Source of the DNA: an uncultured Finegoldia sp.
GTDB taxonomy: Bacteria > Bacillota > Clostridia > Tissierellales > Peptoniphilaceae
Assembly: GCF_900766215.1 (NCBI RefSeq)
Contig: NZ_CAAFUQ010000068.1
Coordinates: 1 to 24,050 of the forward strand
DNA length: 24,050 nt
Direction: 5' to 3'
Numbering within the stretch: position 1 is the first letter of the stretch; each line of letters begins with the position of its first letter. Both the position numbers and the translations under genes were made by a program. Positions 14,203-22,997 of the stretch are shown piece by piece. The notes beneath the pieces were generated by a model, which saw nothing but the letters and a program-made list of their open reading frames with translations, did no database searches and was not told where the DNA came from.

Positions 14203-15438
14203 CTAATAAGGCCTTTCAACTTTTGGTGCTTGTTCATGTGTTAACCAACATCTGCAAACATGATGTTCTGAATATCTTGTTTCAGGTGGTTTCTTTTCTC
14301 TACAAATTTGCATAGCATAATCACATCTTGCTGCAAATGGACATCCTGGAATTTCCATCAATAAGTCTGGTGGAGTTCCACCTAATGAATACAATTCATT
14401 ATCTTTTGATGAATCTAGTCTAGGAACACTCATCAATAATGCCCATGTGTATGGGTGATGTGCATCTTTAAATATTTCTTGTACTGTACCAGTTTCCATG
14501 ATTTCACCGGCATACATTACTTGAATTCTATCAGCAAAGTCTGCTACTACACCTAAATCGTGAGTTACCAATACTATAGAAGTATTTTTAGTATCTCTCA
14601 ATTCTCTCATCAAATCCAAGATTTGTGCTTGAATTGTAACGTCAAGTGCTGTAGTAGGTTCGTCAGCCAAGATAACATTTGGGTTACATGCCAATGCTAT
14701 GGCAATCATAACTCTTTGTCTCATACCACCAGATAATTCGTGTGGATATTGTTTAACACGTTCTTCAGCGTTAGGAATGTTTACAGTCTTTAATAATTTA
14801 ATAGCTTCTTTTTTAGCTTCGTCTTTTGATAAATCAGTGTGTAACAAAAGAGATTCTGTTATTTGTTTTCCTATTTTCATAGTAGGGTTAAGAGAAGTCA
14901 TAGGGTCTTGGAATATCATGGATACATCTGAACCCTTGTATTGTCTCAATCTCTTCTTGTCCATTTTAAGAACTTGTTCATCCATATATTTAATTGAAGA
15001 TGGTTCTTTTATTTCAGCTGATTGAGGTAAAATTTGAAGTATTGATTTACTTACAACTGTTTTACCACATCCAGATTCACCTACTAATGCTAAAGCTTCT
15101 CCATCATAGATATCAAATGTTACTCCTCTTACAGCCTTTACTTCACCGGCATAAGTATTGAAAGATACATTTAAGTTATCTACTTCTATTACTTTTGGTC
15201 TGTTAGTGTAATCTTTAGCTACTCTAGCAGTTCTAGTAATTTCTTCTGATAAATTTTGTTTTTCGCTCATATTATTTTCTTCGTTAACTCTATCTTCTAC
15301 AACTTCAGAAGAAACAAACTTAGTTGTAGTTTCAACTTCGTTATTTTCATTAACTACAGTTTCTTGAACCAAAGTTTCTTCTGAAAGATTTTGTTCTTTC
15401 TTTAATTCGTCTACATCTTTGTATTTATTCTTGCTCAT
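14203..15438 (-). CDS. oppD: Oligopeptide ABC transporter ATP-binding protein OppD with acidic N-terminal extension
   Basis: The ATPase core starts near residue 82. Walker A GESGCGKT is at 120-127, FQDPMTSLNP at about 186-195, signature LSGGMRQR at 235-242, Walker B LADEPTTALD near 257-266 and H303. The C-terminal cysteines C366, C372, C379 and C395 match the [4Fe-4S] pattern of the Opp/Dpp family. Most OppD proteins are about 330-350 residues; this one has 411 because of an 80-residue acidic, low-complexity leader in which QNLSEE occurs twice (16-21 and 61-66). The long form is supported by a strong GGAGG site before M1, while M57 has none. It lies 11 bases downstream of oppC. Confidence 0.93.
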   Translation of the reverse strand: MSKNKYKDVDELKKEQNLSEETLVQETVVNENNEVETTTKFVSSEVVEDRVNEENNMSEKQNLSEEITRTARVAKDYTNRPKVIEVDNLNVSFNTYAGEVKAVRGVTFDIYDGEALALVGESGCGKTVVSKSILQILPQSAEIKEPSSIKYMDEQVLKMDKKRLRQYKGSDVSMIFQDPMTSLNPTMKIGKQITESLLLHTDLSKDEAKKEAIKLLKTVNIPNAEERVKQYPHELSGGMRQRVMIAIALACNPNVILADEPTTALDVTIQAQILDLMRELRDTKNTSIVLVTHDLGVVADFADRIQVMYAGEIMETGTVQEIFKDAHHPYTWALLMSVPRLDSSKDNELYSLGGTPPDLLMEIPGCPFAARCDYAMQICREKKPPETRYSEHHVCRCWLTHEQAPKVERPY

Positions 15439-15449
15439 GTTTTTTCCTC

Positions 15450-16367
15450 CTACTGTCTAAGGTTAGGGTCAAGTGCGTCTCTCAAACCATCACCTAACAA
15501 AGTAAATGAAAGCATTGTTAACCCGATCATTAGAGCTGGGAAAAACAATTGATAAGGATAAAATTGGAATACTTGTTGAGCTTGTGAACACATTAAACCC
15601 CAAGAAGTTTCTGGAGGTTGTACACCAAGTCCTAAGTAACTTAAGAAAGCTTCACCGAATATATATCCTGGAATATCAAATGAAATTGATACAAGTATTA
15701 CGTTCAAAGTATTTGGAATAAGGTGTTTGATAATGATGTCTTTGTTGCTTACTCCCAATACACGAGCTGCCATGATATAATCTTGTTCTTTTAATGAAAG
15801 AATTTGACCTCTTACAAGTCTGGCAAGACCACACCATCCAGTGATAGTCATGGCTAAGATAAGTGTACCTACACCATTTGAGTTTAATGCTAATCTTAAA
15901 ATAATTACTAATAATAGATAAGGAATAGAAATCAAAATCTCTACAATTCTCATCATTATTGTGTCAACTCTTCCACCAAAGAATGCAGAAGCTGCACCAT
16001 AAATAGAACCTATAACAGTACCAATAATAGCACCTGCAAGACCTATTATGATGGAAATTCTACCACCTCTCCAAATTCTTGTGAAGATATCTCTTCCAAG
16101 TTCGTCAGTACCGAACCAGAATTTTGAACTTGGTGATAAGTTAATATCTCCAACTAATTGTTCGTGAGAGTATCCTGTTAGCATTGGTCCGATGATAACC
16201 ATTACAATTAAAAATACTAATATAATAAATGCAATTAAAGCTGCCTTGTTTTCTTTAAATCTTCTCCAAGCGTCAGACCAGTATGTTACTACAGGTCTTG
16301 CTATAAACTCAGATGTTCTATCGTCATCTGTTAGTCTTTGAAATTTGCTTTGATCTATTTTTTCCAT
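15450..16367 (-). CDS. oppC: Oligopeptide ABC transporter permease OppC
   Basis: The 305-residue inner permease begins with a cytoplasmic stretch of about 40 residues that contains the OppC-type W-x-D-A-W-R-R-F motif, then a first membrane segment (about 43-62), a periplasm-side loop ending in FGTDELGRDIF, and five more membrane segments. The EAA loop that docks onto the ATPase reads EQDYIMAARVLGVSNKDIIIKHLIPN-like around residues 194-219. The terminal DGLRDALDPNLR is characteristic. GGGGAT precedes the ATG. It pairs with OppB to form the channel. Confidence 0.95.
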   Translation of the reverse strand: MEKIDQSKFQRLTDDDRTSEFIARPVVTYWSDAWRRFKENKAALIAFIILVFLIVMVIIGPMLTGYSHEQLVGDINLSPSSKFWFGTDELGRDIFTRIWRGGRISIIIGLAGAIIGTVIGSIYGAASAFFGGRVDTIMMRIVEILISIPYLLLVIILRLALNSNGVGTLILAMTITGWCGLARLVRGQILSLKEQDYIMAARVLGVSNKDIIIKHLIPNTLNVILVSISFDIPGYIFGEAFLSYLGLGVQPPETSWGLMCSQAQQVFQFYPYQLFFPALMIGLTMLSFTLLGDGLRDALDPNLRQ

Positions 16368-16376
16368 ACTAATCCC

Positions 16377-17303
16377 CTAATCTACTATTTTAATTCTTGG
16401 ATCTGCTATTCCGTATAAGATATCTACAACTAATTGAGAGATTAAGAACAAGAATGCATAGAAAATTGTTGTACCTATAATCATAGGATAATCTCTGGCA
16501 GTTATAGAGTTTACAAAGTAGCTTCCTAATCCTGGTATAGAATACATACTTTCAATAATGAAAGATCCTGTAAAAATACCAACGATTTGTGGTGCTATGA
16601 TTGTGATGATAGGAAGTATAGCATTTCTGAATACGTGTTTTCTAATTACATTGAAGCCTGATACACCTTTCGCTTTTGCAGTAAGTATGTAGTCTTCATT
16701 TAAAACTTCCAATACATTACTTCTCATGTATCTAGCATAAGTAGCTATTGAGCCAAAGCATAATGCTATTGAAGGCAAAATTGTATACTTAACTTCGTCT
16801 CCATATCCTGATGTTGGAAACCAGTTTAGTTTTACTGCGAATGCGTATTGTAAAAGAGCCCCCAAAATAAATACAGGTATCGTAATACCCAAAATAGCCA
16901 ATACACTGATTATATAATCTGGCACTTTACCCCTGTTTAAGGCCGCAAGAATACCAAAAATGATACCAATAGTAATACCAATGACCATGGCTTGTCCACC
17001 AATTCTTCCAGATACTGGAGCAGTTTGGGCGATTGTAGCTTTTACTTCTCTACCTGGATATTTGTATGAAGCACCTAAATCTCCATGTAATGCATTTTTT
17101 AAAAATATTGCATATTGTGTTGATACCGGTTTATCTAAACCGTATCTAGCTTTGTAATTTTTGATTGTTTGCTCTGGAAGAGTTTTACCCATAGCAGACA
17201 ATGGATCCCCTTGAATGTTATGCATCAAGAAGAATGTTGCTGTTGTAATTACAAACAATGTAAGCAACATATACAAGATTCTCTTTATAAGATATTTTAA
17301 CAT
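16377..17303 (-). CDS. oppB: Oligopeptide ABC transporter permease OppB
   Basis: The 308-residue permease starts MLKYLIKRILYMLLTLFVI, a first membrane segment typical of OppB/DppB, followed by a long extracytoplasmic loop (GDPLSAMG...YGLDKPV) and five further segments. The EAA loop is around residues 195-225 (EDYILTAKAKGVSGFNVIRKH). It ends in the usual ADPRIKI. I set the start at the ATG at 17303 because AGGAGG lies at the right distance; the longer in-frame TTG start at 17321 would put that ribosome site inside the gene. A strong stem-loop stands between it and oppA. Confidence 0.94.
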   Translation of the reverse strand: MLKYLIKRILYMLLTLFVITTATFFLMHNIQGDPLSAMGKTLPEQTIKNYKARYGLDKPVSTQYAIFLKNALHGDLGASYKYPGREVKATIAQTAPVSGRIGGQAMVIGITIGIIFGILAALNRGKVPDYIISVLAILGITIPVFILGALLQYAFAVKLNWFPTSGYGDEVKYTILPSIALCFGSIATYARYMRSNVLEVLNEDYILTAKAKGVSGFNVIRKHVFRNAILPIITIIAPQIVGIFTGSFIIESMYSIPGLGSYFVNSITARDYPMIIGTTIFYAFLFLISQLVVDILYGIADPRIKIVD

Positions 17304-17326
17304 GAGTCCTCCTATATACAATTAGT

Positions 17327-17355
17327 AGGCTGTTACAAATAATTTGTAACAGCCT
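17327..17355. repeat. 14-bp perfect inverted repeat between oppA and oppB
   Basis: AGGCTGTTACAAAT (17327-17340) and ATTTGTAACAGCCT (17342-17355) are exact inverse complements around a single base. In RNA this makes a long hairpin with a small loop. On the minus strand it is not followed by a T-tract, so it is not a standard terminator. Its place right after the binding-protein gene fits an mRNA-stabilising or partial-attenuation element. Confidence 0.8.
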
Positions 17356-17375
17356 GCCATTTGCTACTAGTTATT

Positions 17376-19028
17376 TTATTTTTTTTCTAAATAAGTGTCT
17401 TTGTATCCTGCTGTTGAGAATTGGTTTAAGTTAATATGTTTTACATAGTCTTGGTAGTAAATATTAGTAGTACCAGAAATGATTGGGATAATAACTGTTT
17501 CATCAGCTATGATTTGTTCAGCTTTCTTATACAATTCTACTTGTTTCTTTTCGTCTTTTTCTTTGGCAGCATCTCTGATTAATTTATCGTATTCTTCGCT
17601 CTTCCATCCAGTTCTAACTGCGTTAGCACTTGAAGTGAATAGAGACATCATTGCTGATGGGTGGTTGTAGTCAGCAGTCCATGCTAAATATCCCATTTGA
17701 TAATTACCTTTGTTGATTTTACCAGAAAGGATAGCCCATTCCATCATTTCCAATTTAACCTTAACACCAAGTTTGTTTTGGAAGTTTTGTTGGAAATATT
17801 CACCGGATTTCTTTAATTCTGGTGAGTTAGTCATAATTAAGCTTACTTCTAATTTAGATGGATCTGGATCCATTCCTAATTCTTTAAGACCTTCAGATAA
17901 TAAAGCTTTTGGATCGCCTAATTTGTCAGCCATTTCTTTAACAGGGTTACCTGCCATTTCTCTGTATTTCAATTCGTTAATTGTAATAGCTTTTGGAACC
18001 CAGAAATAAGCTGGTTCTGATTTTCCTTTAAGAACTGTTTTGTTGAAGCCTTCTCTGTCTAAAGCGATGTTGAATGCTTGTCTAACTTTTTTGTTCTTAA
18101 ATAACTTATCTTGGTGGTTAACTGCGAAGTAATCTACTGCTGGAAGGTCCACTTTTTGAGTCTTAGTTCCTTCTCTCTTATCAAACTTAGATGTCCATTC
18201 TGGTTTGTTAGTACCTACACTCATGATTTCCCCAGATTGGAAAGCATTCATTCTAGTGTTTTCATCAGTTAATACTCTAATGTTTACTTTTTCTAATTTA
18301 ACTTTGTCTTTGTTCCAGTAGTCTTTGTTCTTTTCAAGAACTAACTTAGAGTTGTGACTCCATTCAGTTAATTTGAAAGGTCCGCAACCTACGATTGTAT
18401 TAGCTTCAGAACCAAATTGTTCACCGTTTTTTTCAACTATGTCTTTTCTTTGTGGGAAACATACTCTGAAAGGTACGATGTTAATGAAATATTGTGCTGG
18501 AGCGCTTAATTTGATTTCCAATGTTTTATCATCAAGAGCTTTAACTCCTAATTTATCTAATGGAGCTTTTCCTCCGTTAACTTCTTGGAAATTAAGTATA
18601 TCAGCTAACAAGAATGATGAACCAGAACCTGTCTTAGGATCTACAGTTCTTTTAATACCATATTCAAAGTCTTTTGCTGTTAGTGGTTGACCGTCTTCCC
18701 ATTTTAAACCATCACGTAATGTGAATGTGTAAGTCATAGCATCTTCAGATACTTTCCATTCTTTAGCTGCTGCTGCTTCTGGTTTCAATGTTAAATCTTC
18801 GTTTTGAACTAATCTGATAAGTGGTTCATATACGTTATTAACGATAGTATTACCGTAACCGTCGCTACCTTTTTGAGCGTCGATAGAATCAGGATCAGCC
18901 GCTACGAAAGTATTATATACTGTGTTTTCTCCCTTTTCTCCACCTTTTGAGCCTCCATTTCCACATGCTGTACCAGCAACCATAAGGCCGGCTAACATCA
19001 AGGCAACAAACCTTTTCTTGTTTCTCAT
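17376..19028 (-). CDS. oppA: Oligopeptide-binding lipoprotein OppA
   Basis: This 550-residue solute-binding protein (SBP family 5) captures peptides outside the membrane and delivers them to OppBC. Residues 1-21 are a lipoprotein signal peptide and C22 (AGTAC) is the probable lipidated cysteine; the -3 residue is glycine, slightly unusual. A flexible Gly/Lys-rich linker follows. Family marks include EPLIRLVQNEDLTLKPEAAAAKEWKV-like text at about 68-93, LRDGLKWEDGQPLTAKDFEYGIKR at about 103-126, VGCGPFKLTEW and KKVRQAFNIALDR. Strong AAGGAGG site. First gene of oppABCDF; peptide range cannot be told from sequence. In amino-acid-requiring anaerobes this system is a main nitrogen source. Confidence 0.95.
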   Translation of the reverse strand: MRNKKRFVALMLAGLMVAGTACGNGGSKGGEKGENTVYNTFVAADPDSIDAQKGSDGYGNTIVNNVYEPLIRLVQNEDLTLKPEAAAAKEWKVSEDAMTYTFTLRDGLKWEDGQPLTAKDFEYGIKRTVDPKTGSGSSFLLADILNFQEVNGGKAPLDKLGVKALDDKTLEIKLSAPAQYFINIVPFRVCFPQRKDIVEKNGEQFGSEANTIVGCGPFKLTEWSHNSKLVLEKNKDYWNKDKVKLEKVNIRVLTDENTRMNAFQSGEIMSVGTNKPEWTSKFDKREGTKTQKVDLPAVDYFAVNHQDKLFKNKKVRQAFNIALDREGFNKTVLKGKSEPAYFWVPKAITINELKYREMAGNPVKEMADKLGDPKALLSEGLKELGMDPDPSKLEVSLIMTNSPELKKSGEYFQQNFQNKLGVKVKLEMMEWAILSGKINKGNYQMGYLAWTADYNHPSAMMSLFTSSANAVRTGWKSEEYDKLIRDAAKEKDEKKQVELYKKAEQIIADETVIIPIISGTTNIYYQDYVKHINLNQFSTAGYKDTYLEKK

Positions 19029-19134
19029 TTACAATTCCTCCTTAAATATTTTAATCATATGAGAAAATCCGAATTAATCGTGAATACATATTTGAAAATA
19101 TATAAGTTCTAGTCTTCACGTTTTTCGTAATTTC

Positions 19135-19163
19135 ATTATAACATGAATTCATGAAAATGATAA
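19135..19163 (-). promoter_or_regulatory. opp operon promoter with internal palindrome
   Basis: On the minus strand TTATCA (19163-19158), a 17-base spacer and TATAAT (19140-19135) form a good sigma-A promoter about 107 bases before the oppA start. A perfect 12-bp palindrome, CATGAATTCATG (19142-19153), fills most of the spacer and would be an ideal operator position. It does not match the CodY consensus well. Confidence 0.6.
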
Positions 19164-19533
19164 CATAAACAACGTTTTTTCAAAATATTTTAATATTATA
19201 TCGTTATTTTATTGTCTTGTTCTGTTTTTCTCAAAAATTATTTGTTTAAATATTCCTTAGCATTATTGTATATTTTTTGTAATAATCGCTGTTTTATTGA
19301 AATATTATTTCTATTATTTTATTATTTGATACTTATTATCATAGGTTTTGTGAGTGAAATATTTTTACATTTTTTTGTGTTGTTTTGTGTTTTTTATGGT
19401 ATTTTTTTATAAGTGTATTCAAACAGATAAAAAATGAGATATTTTAGGAATTTATTTTCTAAAAGTATTTAGTAATTTCTTATAAATCATTGTAACTTTT
19501 TTGTAATATTTTTTTATTTTACTATTTTTACAA

Positions 19534-19559
19534 GAAAAAAGCGACCACTGACGGTCGCT
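19534..19559 (-). terminator. Terminator of the threonine aldolase gene
   Basis: AGCGACC (19540-19546) pairs with GGTCGCT (19553-19559) around a six-base loop. On the minus strand it is followed by TTTTTTCTTG. It starts four bases after the stop codon at 19564. Confidence 0.88.
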
Positions 19560-19563
19560 AAAT

Positions 19564-20580
19564 TTATAAATCTTTTATTAATTCATCTACCATATGATCT
19601 TCAGTTGACCACGATGTACAAATTCTTACATTGATATAATCATCTGTCTTGTAATTTTCACAGAAATTATATTTGTGTTTTAATCTGTGATATCTTTCAT
19701 AATCCATATTTACAAATATCGTATTAGTTGTAGATTGAGTTGCTAAAACGTAATTTTGTTCTTTTAATCTATGTCTAATTCTATCTGCTTGTTCATCCGC
19801 TTTTTCTGCTAATTTAAAAATCAAATCATCAGTAAATAGTTCTCTGAATTGAATTCCCAAAAATCTAGATTTTGCAAACAACATTCCAGAACCTTTGATG
19901 TAGTTTTTAAAATGAAGTTTGAAATCATCGTTGTTTAATATCAACGCTTCTCCAAACATCGCACCACATTTTGTTCCCCCTACATAAGTAACATCGACAG
20001 TATCGCATATTTCTTTTAATGTTAAATCATTGTTTTTTGCAGCTAATGCATAGGCAAGCCTTGCTCCATCCATGAACAAATACAAACCATGTTTGTCGCA
20101 AACTTTTCTAATTTCCATAAGTCTTTGCTTTGTATATATTGTTCCCGATTCTGATGAATTGGTTATGTAAACCATTTTGGGAATTGGTTTATGAAAATAA
20201 GCTGGATCATTCATTCTTTCCGAGACAAATTTGTCGATTACTTCTGGAATCAAAAGTCCGTCTTCATCTTCTACAATTTCAATTTTGTGTCCAATGTCTT
20301 CAATAGCTCCAGTTTCTAATGTGTTAATATGGGCATTATCGCAAGCAATAATGCTTTCAAATGGTCTTAGCGATGTTTTGATTACCAGCTTGTTGCAAGC
20401 TGTAGATCCATGTAAAAAGTAAATGTCTTGATCCGAAATTTTTTTTCTAATGATTTCTTTTGCTTGATGTGTATATTCATCGTTGCAATATCCTTGTTGT
20501 TGCACCATATTGGTCTCTTCAAGAGCTTTTATTATATTTGGATGAACTCCTTCTAAATAGTCGCAGTTAAAATTATACAT
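19564..20580 (-). CDS. Threonine aldolase-family PLP enzyme
   Basis: The 338-residue product is a fold-type I PLP enzyme of the beta-eliminating lyase/low-specificity threonine aldolase family, which splits threonine (and allo-threonine) to glycine and acetaldehyde. Visible marks are GSTACNK (58-64) for phosphate binding, H84 in DNAHINTLETGA that stacks on PLP, D171 and R174 in MDGARLAYA, and the Schiff-base lysine K204 in VGGTKCGAMFGE. The sequence belongs to the Firmicute branch and not the E. coli LtaE branch, so the exact amino acid substrate is inferred. A good promoter, a GAGGAG site and a strong terminator make it a single-gene unit. Confidence 0.88.
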   Translation of the reverse strand: MYNFNCDYLEGVHPNIIKALEETNMVQQQGYCNDEYTHQAKEIIRKKISDQDIYFLHGSTACNKLVIKTSLRPFESIIACDNAHINTLETGAIEDIGHKIEIVEDEDGLLIPEVIDKFVSERMNDPAYFHKPIPKMVYITNSSESGTIYTKQRLMEIRKVCDKHGLYLFMDGARLAYALAAKNNDLTLKEICDTVDVTYVGGTKCGAMFGEALILNNDDFKLHFKNYIKGSGMLFAKSRFLGIQFRELFTDDLIFKLAEKADEQADRIRHRLKEQNYVLATQSTTNTIFVNMDYERYHRLKHKYNFCENYKTDDYINVRICTSWSTEDHMVDELIKDL

Positions 20581-20627
20581 AATTTTCTCCTCAATTGAAA
20601 ATAATTAATTTGTTAAAATACAGATTT

Positions 20628-20655
20628 ATTATAACACTTGATAAATTTTTGTAAA
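20628..20655 (-). promoter_or_regulatory. Promoter of the threonine aldolase gene
   Basis: TTTACA (20655-20650), a 16-base spacer and TATAAT (20633-20628) on the minus strand form a near-consensus sigma-A promoter 48 bases before the start codon. Confidence 0.65.
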
Positions 20656-20668
20656 GAATAATATTCAT

Positions 20669-22429
20669 TTATTTTGTGTATAGACATTTGATGTAAAACG
20701 TAGTTTTTTGTCCACTATCATAAAATAAATCTGCTCTTTCGAGAATTGTTTTGTATTTAATATTGCTAATTGCACCTTCTTCTTTTATTATTGATTCTTT
20801 ATTTTCAGTGTTAATCTCAGGTCCTTGTTCATTCCACAATTCTTCTAATTGAGTATTAAATGATTCAATATTTACTTTCCCTATAGGTTGATTTTTGTAT
20901 GTTATAACAATATTATTTGATTTTATAGAAAATGTAACATCCGGATTTCCGATATTTTCTACGGTACGAGTTTTAGAATCGTATTCGAATACAATATTTC
21001 CCAAAAGCTTGTTGTAACCAGTAGTATCAATCTCCATCTTATTATTTTCATAAAATCTATTTTGACCATATAAAGATTCGAATTCATCACCTCTAAAGCC
21101 GAAAACCCTAGTCATATTGTCTTTTGAAGTCGTGAATTTATCGTCCACAAAAGCCAACTCTTTCATATTATGTTTGCGATCGAAATAGTCTAGTTTTTCT
21201 TTGATTTCTTTGATTTTTGCTGGATTTACATTTTTTTGTGGATGAATTTTCCCATTTTGTAGCAAGTTTTCTTCTACTAACATTTTTTCTAATTTTGATT
21301 TTTGATCGATTTTGCTAATATTATAAGCTGATACAGGTCCAACCGAAGAAATAACTGTTAATATCAACAATACAGTCGGGATCGTTATATATGTTTTTTT
21401 GTTAAAAAACAAATAGAAAATCATAGAAATAACAATAAAAACCCCGCCCATTACTACGAAATATCTTCCTTCTGTGATTCCATAGTAAGATATTCTAATA
21501 CCTATGGAGTAGAACATTATTACCGATAATATCAACAATATTATGGGTTGAACTATTTTATAAACATTAACTAGTTTATCTTCTAATGTTTTTGATATAA
21601 ATAAAACCACAATAGAAAGCAATCCATACCACAAAACTAGATTTGTGATTATATTGTTAGGTAATATCTTTAAGACTACTACTTTGATAATGTAAAAAAG
21701 TAAAATTGAACCATAAATCATAAATATAGGCACAATTATCCTTGTATGCAAGAATTTAAATGGTAAAGTCCATTTTATTTTTAGATTTTCTTCACAATAT
21801 TTCAATGGAAATTTCGATAATATTATGCTCGCATTTAAAATAAGAAATATAATTACAGAAAATGTTGCCATCAGATTTCCCAAGTCAAATTGAAGCTTAA
21901 ATAATTCTTTAACTGTGAATAGTATGGCCACAATTCCAATAAATATAGTTACACAATATATCATAGATTCTATAATTGATAGAACAATTTTAACTGCATA
22001 ATCTGCATAGTCAACTCCTTTATTAAAATGTCCAGCTACAAACATTCCTATAAAAAAAGTCATAAATAATCCAATTTGTGTAATTTGATTTTTCAGATAA
22101 AACGATTTATCAGCTTTTATAATAAGGAAAAAACACAATAATCCCATTATTAAAGAAACTATTGTATATACCAAAACCTTCCTACTCTTGGTAACCTGTA
22201 TGTTCTTGTCAGTGATAATTAGCTTTACAATCATATAACTCATCGCAAAGTATAGCGAACAAATCACCAAATCTGCAATTGATGTGTTATTAATGGGCCC
22301 AAATTCAATATTCCAAATACCCATAATCGCAAAAATTCCAGCAACAAGTATAGCTAACAATACCATTGGATATAATTTTGTAGTATTGTGTAAGTTTTTA
22401 AGTTTTGATTTAAAATTTTCTAACCTCAT
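20669..22429 (-). CDS. DUF4153 membrane protein
   Basis: The 586-residue product has about ten to eleven hydrophobic segments between residues 20 and 370, then a soluble, charged C-terminal domain of some 210 residues. The segment IGIRISYYGITEGRYFVV (about 305-325) and the preceding KTLEDKLVNVYK-like loop are typical of the DUF4153 family, widespread in Firmicutes and without an established function. The soluble part (strand-rich, with a GYNKLLGNIVFEYDSKTR stretch) probably faces outside. GGGAGG lies before the ATG and an extended -10 promoter upstream. No terminator is visible downstream, so transcripts may run on to the threonine aldolase gene. Confidence 0.82.
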   Translation of the reverse strand: MRLENFKSKLKNLHNTTKLYPMVLLAILVAGIFAIMGIWNIEFGPINNTSIADLVICSLYFAMSYMIVKLIITDKNIQVTKSRKVLVYTIVSLIMGLLCFFLIIKADKSFYLKNQITQIGLFMTFFIGMFVAGHFNKGVDYADYAVKIVLSIIESMIYCVTIFIGIVAILFTVKELFKLQFDLGNLMATFSVIIFLILNASIILSKFPLKYCEENLKIKWTLPFKFLHTRIIVPIFMIYGSILLFYIIKVVVLKILPNNIITNLVLWYGLLSIVVLFISKTLEDKLVNVYKIVQPIILLILSVIMFYSIGIRISYYGITEGRYFVVMGGVFIVISMIFYLFFNKKTYITIPTVLLILTVISSVGPVSAYNISKIDQKSKLEKMLVEENLLQNGKIHPQKNVNPAKIKEIKEKLDYFDRKHNMKELAFVDDKFTTSKDNMTRVFGFRGDEFESLYGQNRFYENNKMEIDTTGYNKLLGNIVFEYDSKTRTVENIGNPDVTFSIKSNNIVITYKNQPIGKVNIESFNTQLEELWNEQGPEINTENKESIIKEEGAISNIKYKTILERADLFYDSGQKTTFYIKCLYTK

Positions 22430-22450
22430 AATACCCTCCCACTTTTCTTT

Positions 22451-22459
22451 ATTATATCA
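22451..22459 (-). promoter_or_regulatory. Extended -10 promoter of the DUF4153 gene
   Basis: TGATATAAT at 22459-22451 on the minus strand is a TGn-TATAAT extended -10, identical to that of the HAD gene at 12872. It lies 22 bases before the start codon; no good -35 is present. Confidence 0.6.
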
Positions 22460-22515
22460 CTATGAGCACTCAGAAAATCGCTTAAAAACATTTGTTGCAA
22501 TTTCGTAAACATTGG

Positions 22516-22995
22516 TTAAATATTTCCAACTAATTTATGATTTTTTTCCAAATCCAACAAATACTTTTTCTTTTCTATTCCAAATTTATATCCTGTAAGC
22601 TTATTATTTTTCCCGACGACTCTGTGGCATGGAACTAAAATCATCAAATCATTAGAACCCACTGCTCTTCCCACTGCTCTTGCAGAAGTTTTCTTGCCGT
22701 ACATTTTTTCGTATTCTTCTTTGATGTTCGAGTATGTTTTAGTTTTCCCATAAGAAATATCACATACCAATCTTAGTATTTTACTGGTATAATCTAATTT
22801 TTCAATTTTAATATGTTGGAACTTTCCTGCATTTATGCCATCAAAATAATCATTCAAATACTTTACGCACTTTTGAATAATTTCATCATCATCTTCATAT
22901 TTTACAAAATCATCTACAAACTCACATCTTATGATATTTTCTCCGTCACTCTCTAAGAGAATGTTTCCTATTTTCGATTTATAAATTTTTCTCAT
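22516..22995 (-). CDS. ogt: Methylated-DNA--protein-cysteine methyltransferase (Ogt)
   Basis: This suicide repair protein moves the methyl group of O6-methylguanine to its own cysteine. The 159 residues include YGKTKTYSNI (82-91, the tyrosine region that flips the base), SARAVGRAVGSN (104-115; the helix-turn-helix arginine finger and asparagine hinge) and the active-site motif PCHRVV with acceptor C123. TGY..G follows. The N-terminal domain is short, as in Ogt rather than Ada. The start is odd: the ATG is directly preceded by the T7 tract of a terminator-type hairpin with no adjacent ribosome site. No other in-frame start exists between the upstream stop and this ATG. Confidence 0.93.
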   Translation of the reverse strand: MRKIYKSKIGNILLESDGENIIRCEFVDDFVKYEDDDEIIQKCVKYLNDYFDGINAGKFQHIKIEKLDYTSKILRLVCDISYGKTKTYSNIKEEYEKMYGKKTSARAVGRAVGSNDLMILVPCHRVVGKNNKLTGYKFGIEKKKYLLDLEKNHKLVGNI

Positions 22996-22997
22996 AC

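Larger units (their letters stand above)
19029..19563. other. 535-bp AT-rich intergenic region upstream of the opp operon
   Basis: No credible gene. The oppA-proximal part holds the opp promoter (19135-19163), with a 12-bp palindrome in its spacer, and a leader of about 100 nt containing a weak CGTGAA/TTCACG dyad (19079-19084 and 19115-19120). From about 19180 to 19530 the sequence is extremely AT-rich low-complexity DNA. A TGTAAC-N5-TGTAAT repeat (19491-19507, plus strand) matches the WalR pattern but faces the end of another gene and may be chance. The right edge is the terminator of the threonine aldolase gene. Confidence 0.6.

Noticed and set aside
19212..19412. 66-residue hydrophobic plus-strand frame
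   Set aside because: It begins with TTG, has no ribosome site or promoter, and lies in AT-rich DNA where T-rich codons give Phe/Leu/Ile strings by chance.
19491..19507. Second WalR-like repeat TGTAAC-N5-TGTAAT
   Set aside because: It faces the 3' end of the threonine aldolase gene and is 460 bases from oppA. Rough expectation by base composition is about 0.6 matches per window, so it is best taken as chance.
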